A DNA stretch of 33,412 nt from Oscillospiraceae bacterium (GTDB lineage: Bacteria > Bacillota > Clostridia > Oscillospirales > Ruminococcaceae). The stretch spans positions 1 to 33,412 of the forward strand of contig JAFLUG010000013.1 of NCBI GenBank assembly GCA_022508885.1, given 5' to 3'. The translations under genes were made by a program, and so were the position numbers. Within the stretch, counting starts at the first letter, position 1. Each line of letters starts with the position of its first letter. Under the pieces are notes generated by a model. It saw only the letters and a list, made by a program, of their open reading frames with translations, was not told the DNA's origin and ran no database searches. Shown piece after piece: positions 24,736-31,564 of this stretch.

Positions 24736-25604
24736 AGGGTTTTGCCCGATATATCAGGTATTTTTTGAGTGGACTTGTTTTCGGTACGGCAAATGTTATT
24801 CCCGGAGTAAGCGGAGGCACTATGCTTGTCATATTCGGAGTTTTCGACAGGCTTACCGAGTCGATCTCAGGCATTAAAAGCATACTCAAAAACCTGCCGT
24901 TTCTTATTGCGTTTGGTTTGGGCGCAGGTTCGGGAATACTTATCTCGGCAAAGGTCATCTCATCGATGTTTGAGATGTTCGGAGTACAGACAAATATGTT
25001 CTTCATCGGGCTTATTTTAGGCGGCATTCCGCTTATTTACAAAATAGGCACGACCGAAAAAAAGGCAAAGCCGCTTTGCGTCTTGCCTTTCGTAATTGCA
25101 ACGGCAGTTGTTATCGGTCTTTCCGTGCTTGATAGACTCGATATTCTTTCGCTTGGGTTAGAAGAGTCAGTAACGGGATTTGACCTTGTGTTTTCTCTTA
25201 AGCTGATAGGGTGCGCGGCGCTTGCGGCAGTTACTATGATAATTCCCGGAATTTCCGGCTCGTTTGTAATGATGCTTTTGGGCGTTTATGAAACGATAAT
25301 CGGCGCGCTTAAGGACTTAAATTTCTGGGTGATAATCCCGTTTGCTATCGGAGCCGTTTTGGGAATAATACTCGGCGCGAAGCTTATCTCAATGCTTATA
25401 AACAAAAACCGTCTTATGGTTTATTCTGTGCTTATGGGGCTTGTAGTAGGCTCGGTCTACGCTATCCTGCCGGAGGGCTTCGGATTTAATCTGGACACGG
25501 GTTACGGATTTGTGTGTCTGATTTTCGGAGTAATTGCCTCGGTATTGTTTGAAAGGATATCCGACGACGGGGAAAAGGCGGTAAAATCCGATGCAAGTTT
25601 GTAG
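24732..25604 (+). CDS. DUF368 family (polyprenyl-phosphate transporter, PopT-like)
   Basis: A 290-aa polytopic membrane protein of the DUF368 family, some members of which (PopT) were reported to recycle undecaprenyl phosphate across the membrane for cell-wall synthesis. The signature GTANVIPGVSGGTMLVIFGVFDRL is at 18-40, and a second copy, TMIIPGISGSFVMMLLGVYE, lies around 165-185, as expected of the inverted-repeat fold. About eight helices are predicted. ATG overlaps the stop of the P-type ATPase homologue (ATGA), implying coupled translation. It ends at a family-2 repeat that separates it from the convergent sigG. Confidence 0.92.
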   Translation: MKGFARYIRYFLSGLVFGTANVIPGVSGGTMLVIFGVFDRLTESISGIKSILKNLPFLIAFGLGAGSGILISAKVISSMFEMFGVQTNMFFIGLILGGIPLIYKIGTTEKKAKPLCVLPFVIATAVVIGLSVLDRLDILSLGLEESVTGFDLVFSLKLIGCAALAAVTMIIPGISGSFVMMLLGVYETIIGALKDLNFWVIIPFAIGAVLGIILGAKLISMLINKNRLMVYSVLMGLVVGSVYAILPEGFGFNLDTGYGFVCLIFGVIASVLFERISDDGEKAVKSDASL

Positions 25605-25616
25605 AAAAAGTACACT

Positions 25617-25725
25617 TTCAAAATGTTGAGAAGCCCTCAGATGCACGAAAGCCGTGCCACGGCTTGGCTTTGTGCCTGCCGTGGCGCGGCTGACGAAGCA
25701 GATGAGGGTTTATCGGCATTTTGAA
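25617..25725. repeat. Family-2 nested palindrome, copy A
   Basis: Basal stem TTCAAAATG (25617-25625) with CATTTTGAA (25717-25725); then CCCTCA-GA-TGC (25634-25644) with GCA-GA-TGAGGG (25698-25708), where the two GA steps face each other; then an 11-bp stem 25650-25660/25681-25691 capped by smaller stems 25661-25663/25678-25680 and 25666-25668/25674-25676. It fills the gap between the convergent DUF368 and sigG genes. Copy B is at 30188-30314. Confidence 0.8.
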
Positions 25726-25729
25726 TCGG

Positions 25730-26500
25730 TCATATCCGATTCTTGATCTTATCAAGAGCCCCCTTTTCAAGTCTCGATACCTGAGCCTGACTTATGCCGA
25801 TTTCCTTTGCTACTTCAACCTGAGTTTTTCCTCTGAAAAATCTCAGATTTAAAATGCGTTTTTCGCGCTTTCCAAGCTGAGCTATGGCCTCTTTGAGAGA
25901 TATTTCGTTAAGCCAGTTCATATCGTCGTTATGGTCGCCAAGCTGGTCAAGGACATAAATAGTGTCTCCCGATTCGCTGAATACAGGCTCATAAAGCGAG
26001 ATGGGTTCGCTTATCGCCTCAAGCGCAATAACGACGTTCTTTCGGGGAGCGTCAATTTCTTTTGCTATTTCCTCGATTTTAGGCTCGCGGCCGTTCTGGG
26101 CTGTGAGCTTTTCCTTTGCCTGCATTGCCTTATATGCAAGGTCTCTCATCGAGCGGCTCACCCGAACAGAAGTGTTGTCTCTCAGGTATCTTCTGAGTTC
26201 GCCCATTATCATCGGCACGGCATAAGTGGAAAATCTTACCTGCTGTGATATGTCGAAGTTGTCTATTGCCTTTATCAGCCCGATACAGCCTACCTGAAAC
26301 AGATCGTCCGCGCTTTCTCCCCGGTTTGTAAACCTCTGTATGACGCTTAAAACAAGTCTGAGATTTCCGCGGATAAGCTCCTCGCGGGCGTTCATATCAC
26401 CTTGCTTTACCTTTTTCAGAAGCTCGGTTTTTTCCGCTTCTTTCAGGACTTTTAGCTTGCTTGTGTTTACTCCGCTTATTTCAACCTTGTTGTAGTACAA
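25730..26500 (-). CDS. sigG: Late forespore sigma factor SigG
   Basis: RNA polymerase sigma-G, which drives late forespore genes after engulfment. The 256-aa protein starts with the sigma-G hallmark NKVEISGVNTSKL (residues 4-16), has region 2 (LVLSVIQRFTNRGESADDLFQVGCIGLIKAIDNFD, STYAVPMIMGELRRYLRD) and region 4 with the helix-turn-helix KTQVEVAKEIGISQAQVSRLEK. The start is TTG (26498-26500); a GGGGTGG stretch 4 nt upstream serves as ribosome site, and the resulting N-terminus matches known SigG length. A hairpin lies in the leader (26512-26553). It is downstream of sigE but separated by a terminator. Confidence 0.97.
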   Translation of the reverse strand: MYYNKVEISGVNTSKLKVLKEAEKTELLKKVKQGDMNAREELIRGNLRLVLSVIQRFTNRGESADDLFQVGCIGLIKAIDNFDISQQVRFSTYAVPMIMGELRRYLRDNTSVRVSRSMRDLAYKAMQAKEKLTAQNGREPKIEEIAKEIDAPRKNVVIALEAISEPISLYEPVFSESGDTIYVLDQLGDHNDDMNWLNEISLKEAIAQLGKREKRILNLRFFRGKTQVEVAKEIGISQAQVSRLEKGALDKIKNRI

Positions 26501-26511
26501 AAAACCACCCC

Positions 26512-26553
26512 GACCTTACTTTAATGTACAAGTATTATTGTCATTAAAAGGTC
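26512..26553 (-). promoter_or_regulatory. Hairpin in the sigG 5' leader
   Basis: An imperfect palindrome: GACCTT 26512-26517 with AAGGTC 26548-26553, TTAATG 26521-26526 with CATTAA 26542-26547, ACAA 26528-26531 with TTGT 26538-26541, loop of six. It lies 11 nt from the TTG start; the arm near the gene ends beside the ribosome site, so it could limit translation initiation or act as an operator. Confidence 0.6.
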
Positions 26554-26621
26554 AGGATATTCCGTAAAAAATGAAATTTACTTAACGAATATTATCAGAC
26601 AGTTATTTTAAGTGAAAATAC

Positions 26622-26653
26622 AAAAAAGCTCTGTTTGGTCACAGAGCCTTTTT
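26622..26653 (-). terminator. Rho-independent terminator of spoIIGA-sigE
   Basis: On the minus strand GCTCTGT (26641-26647) pairs with ACAGAGC (26628-26634), followed by six T residues (26622-26627). The plus strand also has a T run after the stem, so it could work in both directions. It isolates sigE from sigG. Confidence 0.88.
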
Positions 26654-26660
26654 CATTATA

Positions 26661-27368
26661 TCAGTTGCATACCTTCTCAAGCTCTTCTCTGAGCTGTTTG
26701 ATTATGCGCTTTTCAAGACGGGATATGTAGCTTTGTGAAATTCCTATCTCATCCGCTACTTCTTTTTGTGTTTTTTCTTTGCAGCCGTTTAGACCGAAGC
26801 GCATTTCCATAATTTTCTTCTCACGCTCGCCAAGATGATTTACCGCGTCGTGCAGCAGTTGTTTTTCAACTTCTTCTTCTATGTGCGAGTTTACACAGTC
26901 GCTGTCCGTTCCAAGAATGTCCGACAGCAAAAGCTCGTTTCCGTCCCAGTCGACATTAAGCGGCTCATCTATCGAAACGTCATATCTGTATTGGCTGTAT
27001 TTCCGTAAAAACATCAGTATCTCATTTTCAATACAGCGCGACGCGTATGTAGCGAGCTTTATGTTTTTATCCTTGCTGAAGGTGCTTACAGCCTTGATAA
27101 GTCCTACCGTGCCTATAGATGTAAGATCCTCAAGCCATATACCCGTGTTTTCAAATTTCTTCGCAATATAAACTACCAGTCTCAGATTATGCACTATAAG
27201 CATATCTCTCGCCTTGTCAAAATCGGTATCCAGAAGTGAAAGCGCGGCTTCTTCTTCCTCTTTTGAAAGCGGCGGGGGAAGCTGTTCGGAACTGTTTATG
27301 TAATGAACATAATTCTTTTTTTTACGGCGAAACATGCCGAGTATTTTATTCAGAAATTTTTTCAGCAT
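26661..27368 (-). CDS. sigE: Pro-sigma-E, early mother-cell sigma factor
   Basis: Sigma-E directs early mother-cell transcription in sporulation and is made as a membrane-associated precursor cut by SpoIIGA. The 235-aa product has a basic pro-region ([20 protein letters not shown]), then [15 protein letters not shown], region 2 ([36 protein letters not shown]), the linker [24 protein letters not shown] and region 4 ([25 protein letters not shown]). I start at the second ATG (27366-27368) since AGGGGG lies 8 nt upstream; the first ATG leaves only 2 nt. It follows spoIIGA by 12 nt with the ribosome site overlapping the spoIIGA stop, the classic spoIIG operon. Confidence 0.97.
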   Translation of the reverse strand: MLKKFLNKILGMFRRKKKNYVHYINSSEQLPPPLSKEEEEAALSLLDTDFDKARDMLIVHNLRLVVYIAKKFENTGIWLEDLTSIGTVGLIKAVSTFSKDKNIKLATYASRCIENEILMFLRKYSQYRYDVSIDEPLNVDWDGNELLLSDILGTDSDCVNSHIEEEVEKQLLHDAVNHLGEREKKIMEMRFGLNGCKEKTQKEVADEIGISQSYISRLEKRIIKQLREELEKVCN

Positions 27369-27380
27369 AGCCATTTCCCC

Positions 27381-28202
27381 CTATAATGAGATAATTTCCG
27401 GATTGAATATACAGTCGATATCCATGCCGAGTTTTGTTTTTGTCACGCCTATAAGCGCGTCCGCAGGCTTGCCGTTTATCAATATACTTTGTGCTCTGAA
27501 AATCGGCATAAGTGCCTCGCCCGATGCTGTGCTTAAAGGAACAAGACGTATTTTTTCCACCGACAGACTCGCGAAATATTTTTCAATATCCGGCGGAATG
27601 ATTTTTGTTATCTTATAATATTCGCAGATAATAATCGGTGTTTTGCTGAACATATCCTCTGCGTTACAGCCCGTATCACACAGTCCGTTAAGCGAGACCT
27701 CAATCTCATTTGCGGATATTTTGACCTCGCAGATCTTATCTTTCCTGTTTAGCTTTTTTGAGATCAGCTTTACCAGCTTTATCAGAAAAAACGCCGCGGC
27801 GGTAAACGCGATAAGTGCCACGACCGGTATATTAAAATAAAAAATGCCGTTTTCATAAAGCATTCCCGTAGGCGCGAAAAATACCCACAGCGCGTTTATA
27901 ACACCCGCGAAAATGAAATTTACTACAAGAAAGAACAACGCGCATACCGCGAAGTCCGACGGCTTCTGTTTTCCGAATGCAACAAAGGTCATGGCTGCGC
28001 CGAGGGCGATTTTGTATACTGCGGAAATCACGAAGTGAAGCTCGGGAGCGAGTATTATAAGCGCTCCAAGCGCGCCGATAAATGCCGAAAGTACAAGTCT
28101 TTTGCGCGAAACCCCGCGCCTGAGGAGCAAAGCTGTTCCCCATAGCAGAAAAAAATTTATGTACAGATTAAGCGCAACTAAAACATCTGCGTAGATCACC
28201 AC
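27381..28202 (-). CDS. spoIIGA: SpoIIGA, membrane protease processing pro-sigma-E
   Basis: An aspartic protease of the septal membrane that activates pro-sigma-E on a signal from SpoIIR. The 273-aa protein has about five N-terminal transmembrane helices (residues 4-145) and a C-terminal cytoplasmic protease half with the single catalytic motif DTG at 176-178 in NGLCDTGCNAED. In relatives the residue after DTG is usually Asn; here it is Cys179. The start is GTG (28200-28202), with GAGGTGA 6 nt upstream. It lies directly upstream of sigE and behind a candidate Spo0A-type promoter. Confidence 0.95.
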   Translation of the reverse strand: MVIYADVLVALNLYINFFLLWGTALLLRRGVSRKRLVLSAFIGALGALIILAPELHFVISAVYKIALGAAMTFVAFGKQKPSDFAVCALFFLVVNFIFAGVINALWVFFAPTGMLYENGIFYFNIPVVALIAFTAAAFFLIKLVKLISKKLNRKDKICEVKISANEIEVSLNGLCDTGCNAEDMFSKTPIIICEYYKITKIIPPDIEKYFASLSVEKIRLVPLSTASGEALMPIFRAQSILINGKPADALIGVTKTKLGMDIDCIFNPEIISL

Positions 28203-28225
28203 AGCAGTTCACCTCGCTTGTACTT

Positions 28226-28259
28226 ATTATACAGCTTAATACCAGCATATCCTGCCGAA
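28226..28259 (-). promoter_or_regulatory. Candidate Spo0A-controlled promoter of spoIIGA
   Basis: On the minus strand a perfect -10, TATAAT (28226-28231), has no TTGACA at 17 nt. Instead TTCGGCA (28253-28259), one mismatch from the 0A box TTCGACA, lies 21 bp upstream. The B. subtilis spoIIG promoter also has an over-long spacer with a 0A box overlapping its -35, so the arrangement fits Spo0A activation. Inference from one site only. Confidence 0.5.
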
Positions 28260-28337
28260 TCTGCCCGTCGGTTTATGGGATTTTGCGGGGAAAAAAGAGA
28301 AAACCGCCCGAGATGACACGAACGGTAAAAAGTAATA

Positions 28338-28535
28338 GGCGTGCGTACAAAAAGTCTTTGGAAGGGAGTCTGAGGGCGCATTATGCCCTTCGGGCAAAAT
28401 GCGCCCTCAGTTTAGTAAAATCATTGAATTTGTTTTTGATTTGCAGTAGTGTGTCTTAATTTTTTATTCTTGAGGAAAAACTTTCTGTAGAAAGTTTTTC
28501 CCCAAACCCCTTTTCAAAGACTTTTTGTTGGATTC
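28338..28535. repeat. Family-1 interspersed element bounded by inverted boxes
   Basis: The left end carries GCGTACAAAAAGTCTTTGG (28343-28361) on the plus strand, the right end the reverse complement CAAAGACTTTTTGT (28515-28528). Just inside each box is a hairpin: 28370-28382/28398-28410 with inner 28384-28388/28392-28396 on the left, and 28474-28485/28490-28501 on the right. The middle (28411-28473) is AT-rich and partly resembles bases 205-252 of the first element. It occupies the gap between spoIIGA's promoter and the prfC stop, and I see no gene in it. Confidence 0.7.
28474..28501 (-). terminator. Hairpin downstream of prfC
   Basis: A perfect 12-bp stem with TGTA/TACA loop, placed after the family-1 box that starts about 12 nt beyond the prfC stop. 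Read leftward it would follow prfC; the U residues are in the stem itself and no separate U-tract follows, so terminator activity is plausible but unproven. Confidence 0.45.
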
Positions 28536-28540
28536 AAACC

Positions 28541-30157
28541 CTAATTCCTGTTAAACTCCGCAAGCTCCAAGCCCTCGTTTTTGTCAAGCGCCCACTTTAT
28601 GTTCCACTCGCTTGTGAAGATCAAAAGATAGTTTTCACGGACGTCCTGAATAAGCTTTGTATCAGAAGTCAGCACCAGCTTTTTCAGCTCGTCAAGTCCT
28701 CCCGAAAGATGTTTTTCGCTTGTTATCCAGCGGATATATTCATACGACAGATCCTCGCGGATAATGTCCACGTTGTATTCGTTTTTCAAACGGTATTCCA
28801 AAACGTCAAACTGAAGAACGCCCACAACTCCGACAATAACTTCCTCAAATCCGCTCTGCGGCTCGGAGAATATCTGGATAGCGCCCTCCTGTGCGATCTG
28901 CGTTGTGCCCTTTATAAACTGCTTTCTTTTCAGCGTGTCTTTCTGTCGGATACGCGCAAAGTGTTCGGGAGCAAACGTCGGTATTCCCTCAAAAACAAGC
29001 TTTGTTTTCGGCGCGCATATCGTGTCGCCGATAGAGAAAACTCCCGGGTCGAAAACACCCATTATATCTCCCGCGTACGCTTCGTCGATAACCTCACGGT
29101 CGTTTGCCATTATCTGCTGAGGCTGAGAAAGCCGCATAACGCGGTTGTTCTGAACATGCAGGACTTCCATTTCCTTTGTGAATTTTCCGCTGACGATTCT
29201 CATAAACGCAATTCTGTCGCGGTGAGCCTTGTTCATATTAGCCTGAATTTTAAAGATAAACGCCGAGAAATTCTCGTCAAACGGGTCTACAGTTCCGTTT
29301 TCGGTATTTCTCGGAAGGGGAGAAGAGGTCATTTTCAGAAAGCTCTCCAAAAACGGCTCTACTCCGAAATTTGTAAGCGCTGAGCCGAAAAATACCGGCG
29401 AGAGCTTTCCGTTGTTTACAAGCTCCGCGTCAAATTCCTCGCTCGCTCCGTCAAGAAGCTCCACGTCATCTTTGAGAGTGTTGTAGTTAGACTCTCCGAT
29501 AAGTTCCGCAAGGTTTGCGTCGTTAAGGTCAGCCTCTGTTGCCGCTACCTCTTTTGTTCCGTAGTTCATCCCGTCGTTCATTTCAAACGAGATAATCCTG
29601 CGGTTTTCGCGGTCGTAAACTCCCTTAAAATCCTTTCCCGAGCCAATCGGCCAGTTTACGGGATAGGTCTTTATCCCAAGCTCGCTTTCTATTTCCTCAA
29701 GCAGATCAAAGGGGTTTCGGCTTTCTCTGTCCATTTTATTTATAAAGGTGAAAATAGGTATATTTCTCATGACACATACCTTAAACAGCTTTCGTGTCTG
29801 ATTTTCAACGCCCTTTGCCGCGTCTATCACCATTACCGCGCTGTCCGCAGCCATTAGCGTTCTGTATGTGTCCTCCGAAAAGTCCTGGTGTCCGGGAGTG
29901 TCAAGAATATTTATGCAAAAGCCGTTGTAGTTGAATTGCATGACCGACGACGTAACGGAAATTCCGCGCTGTTTTTCTATCTCCATCCAGTCGGAAACCG
30001 CGTGTCTTGTGTTTTTCTTTCCTTTTACCGCGCCAGCCATGGCGATAGCGCCTCCGTAAAGCAGAAACTTTTCCGTCAGCGTTGTTTTACCCGCGTCGGG
30101 GTGTGAGATAATTGCGAACGTTCTGCGGCGTTCAATTTCGTGTTTAAGATCGGACAT
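28541..30157 (-). CDS. prfC: Peptide chain release factor 3
   Basis: GTPase that recycles RF1/RF2 from the ribosome after peptide release. The 538-aa protein begins MSDLKHEIERRRTFAIISHPDAGKTT with the P-loop HPDAGKTT (19-26), has RGISVTSSVMQF (switch I), DTPGHQDF (G3), NKMD (G4), and the RF3-specific domain 2 and C-terminal domain (GGLDELKKLV, EWNIKWALDKN). Length is close to E. coli RF3. GGAGGA precedes the ATG. The gap to the upstream UPF0104 gene is filled by a family-2 repeat and shows no consensus promoter, so it may depend on read-through or a promoter I cannot recognise. Confidence 0.96.
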   Translation of the reverse strand: MSDLKHEIERRRTFAIISHPDAGKTTLTEKFLLYGGAIAMAGAVKGKKNTRHAVSDWMEIEKQRGISVTSSVMQFNYNGFCINILDTPGHQDFSEDTYRTLMAADSAVMVIDAAKGVENQTRKLFKVCVMRNIPIFTFINKMDRESRNPFDLLEEIESELGIKTYPVNWPIGSGKDFKGVYDRENRRIISFEMNDGMNYGTKEVAATEADLNDANLAELIGESNYNTLKDDVELLDGASEEFDAELVNNGKLSPVFFGSALTNFGVEPFLESFLKMTSSPLPRNTENGTVDPFDENFSAFIFKIQANMNKAHRDRIAFMRIVSGKFTKEMEVLHVQNNRVMRLSQPQQIMANDREVIDEAYAGDIMGVFDPGVFSIGDTICAPKTKLVFEGIPTFAPEHFARIRQKDTLKRKQFIKGTTQIAQEGAIQIFSEPQSGFEEVIVGVVGVLQFDVLEYRLKNEYNVDIIREDLSYEYIRWITSEKHLSGGLDELKKLVLTSDTKLIQDVRENYLLIFTSEWNIKWALDKNEGLELAEFNRN

Positions 30158-30187
30158 TTTTTATTCCTCCGGATTATTTACAGTTTT

Positions 30188-30314
30188 TCAGGCTGTAGAG
30201 AAGCCCTCAGATGCACGGGATATTGCATGCAAAATCCCTAAGCCGTACCACGGCTAACCATCTGGTTGCAGTGGTACGGCTGACAAAGCAGATGAGGGTT
30301 TATCGACAGCCTGA
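30188..30314. repeat. Family-2 nested palindrome, copy B
   Basis: Basal stem TCAGGCTGT (30188-30196) with ACAGCCTGA (30306-30314); then CCCTCA-GA-TGC (30204-30214) with GCA-GA-TGAGGG (30288-30298); then a small hairpin 30217-30238 (GGGAT..ATCCC) and an 11-bp stem 30241-30251/30271-30281 capped by AACCA/TGGTT. It lies 2 nt beyond the UPF0104 stop. The basal stem differs entirely in sequence from copy A but is equally paired, and one A-T pair of the 11-bp stem is G-C in copy A. Confidence 0.8.
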
Positions 30315-30316
30315 CT

Positions 30317-31411
30317 TTATTCCTCTTTATTGTTGTTATTTATCATATCTTGCTCTGCGTTGTATACGTGTTCGCCCGCCTCGAGCTTTGTCGGCTCATC
30401 GATCCCTTTGCTTTTGAGAGTAAGCGTAAACGTCATTCCGACAATAATCGGCAGATAAAACGTAAATATCCTCCACAGCATCATCGCCGTTCCCGTAAAT
30501 TCTCCGAAGATATCCCCGAAAAATCCCGCAAATCCCAGCTCCGCCGCGCCCATTGCCCCCGGAAGCGGGATAAACGAGGAGATCATAAGCACAAACGCCT
30601 GATAGGATAGTATCTGAAGAAGCCCCGAGCCCTCAAGCCCGAATCCCGTATACAGAACGTATGTAATACTGAGAAACAGCGAAAGCTGGATAAAGGTAAA
30701 AATACAGGATTTGATTATCGCGGGGATATTATTCTTTAAAAACATAAAGTTTGTGTGAAACTTTTCTACCTCGCGCGTGAAATAAACTCTGTGCTTCATT
30801 GGGTTTTTAACTATGCGCATTTTTGCCAGCAGGGAAATAACGGCGTTTAGAAATTTAACCGTACCCTTTCTCCATATAGCTATTCCCAACAGGAAAATGA
30901 TTACGAGAGTGTTTATGACAAAGCCTATTATCACAAACGGCATGAGACCCTTTGACATAAGGTCATCCCCAAACTGCCCGATACCGATAACAAGCGTAAA
31001 TACCGAATAAAGCGTAAGCACAAACTGATATACGATAAACCTTGAAAGCAGCGCCGTAAGCGTGTTTCCGAGAGGCACGCCGAATTTCACGAAATAGTAG
31101 GTCTGCATAGGCTGTCCGCCCGAAGCGAACGGTGTTATACAGTTGAAATACTGCCCGATTATCGTGTCGAGCCAGCTGTAATAAAACTTAACGTCTTTCT
31201 GCATGGGTTTCAGCATTGAGTGGACCGTAAGCGCCTCACACAGCCAGTATCCTACCATAAACATCACACCCAGCACGATAAACCACGGATTTATCGCTCT
31301 CATGGCGTTGAAAACCTTTTCGGGCTTGTCGAAAACAAACAGATAAACTATCATTATGATAAAGGCAATCCCGCAGACAATAAGGTTTAACTTTTTGCCT
31401 AATTTTTTCAT
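30317..31411 (-). CDS. UPF0104/YbhN-like flippase-domain membrane protein
   Basis: A 364-aa polytopic membrane protein related to the N-terminal transmembrane (flippase) part of MprF, without the lysyl-transfer domain. Family landmarks: an early helix pair (NLIVCGIAFIIMIVYLFVF), GYWLCEALTVHSML, the conserved FNCITPFASGGQPMQTYY, and IPLPGAMGAAELGFAGFF, followed by a last helix. About eight helices are predicted. Related proteins are thought to move lipid-linked cargo; the substrate here is unknown. AGAGG precedes the ATG and a perfect consensus promoter lies at 31442-31470, divergent from that of aspS. Confidence 0.92.
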   Translation of the reverse strand: MKKLGKKLNLIVCGIAFIIMIVYLFVFDKPEKVFNAMRAINPWFIVLGVMFMVGYWLCEALTVHSMLKPMQKDVKFYYSWLDTIIGQYFNCITPFASGGQPMQTYYFVKFGVPLGNTLTALLSRFIVYQFVLTLYSVFTLVIGIGQFGDDLMSKGLMPFVIIGFVINTLVIIFLLGIAIWRKGTVKFLNAVISLLAKMRIVKNPMKHRVYFTREVEKFHTNFMFLKNNIPAIIKSCIFTFIQLSLFLSITYVLYTGFGLEGSGLLQILSYQAFVLMISSFIPLPGAMGAAELGFAGFFGDIFGEFTGTAMMLWRIFTFYLPIIVGMTFTLTLKSKGIDEPTKLEAGEHVYNAEQDMINNNNKEE

Positions 31412-31441
31412 AATTTACCTCTTTATACAAATACTCATATT

Positions 31442-31470
31442 ATTATAAGAAAAAATGAGCCGCTTGTCAA
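31442..31470 (-). promoter_or_regulatory. Sigma-A promoter of the UPF0104 gene
   Basis: Minus strand TTGACA (31465-31470), 17-nt spacer, TATAAT (31442-31447): a full consensus promoter, about 31 nt from the ATG. Confidence 0.9.
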
Positions 31471-31501
31471 GGTCTTTTCGTCCGAAATATACTAAAATTA
31501 C

Positions 31502-31530
31502 TTGACAAAAATGGCATAAAATGATATAAT
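31502..31530 (+). promoter_or_regulatory. Sigma-A promoter of aspS
   Basis: TTGACA (31502-31507), 17-nt spacer, TATAAT (31525-31530): full consensus. The leader before the ATG is only about 28 nt, too short for a T-box, so aspS seems constitutive. Confidence 0.92.
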
Positions 31531-31564
31531 AAGATGTTGAATTACAAGCGAAAGGAAGAGAGAA

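Noticed and set aside
26501-26660. A sigma-F type promoter for sigG
   Set aside because: Partial matches to the -10 and -35 exist but no pair with correct spacing is convincing by eye, so none is annotated.
31531-31564. Possible T-box or other amino-acid leader before aspS
   Set aside because: Only about 28 nt separate the predicted transcription start from the ATG, too short for a T-box; none is seen before thrC either.
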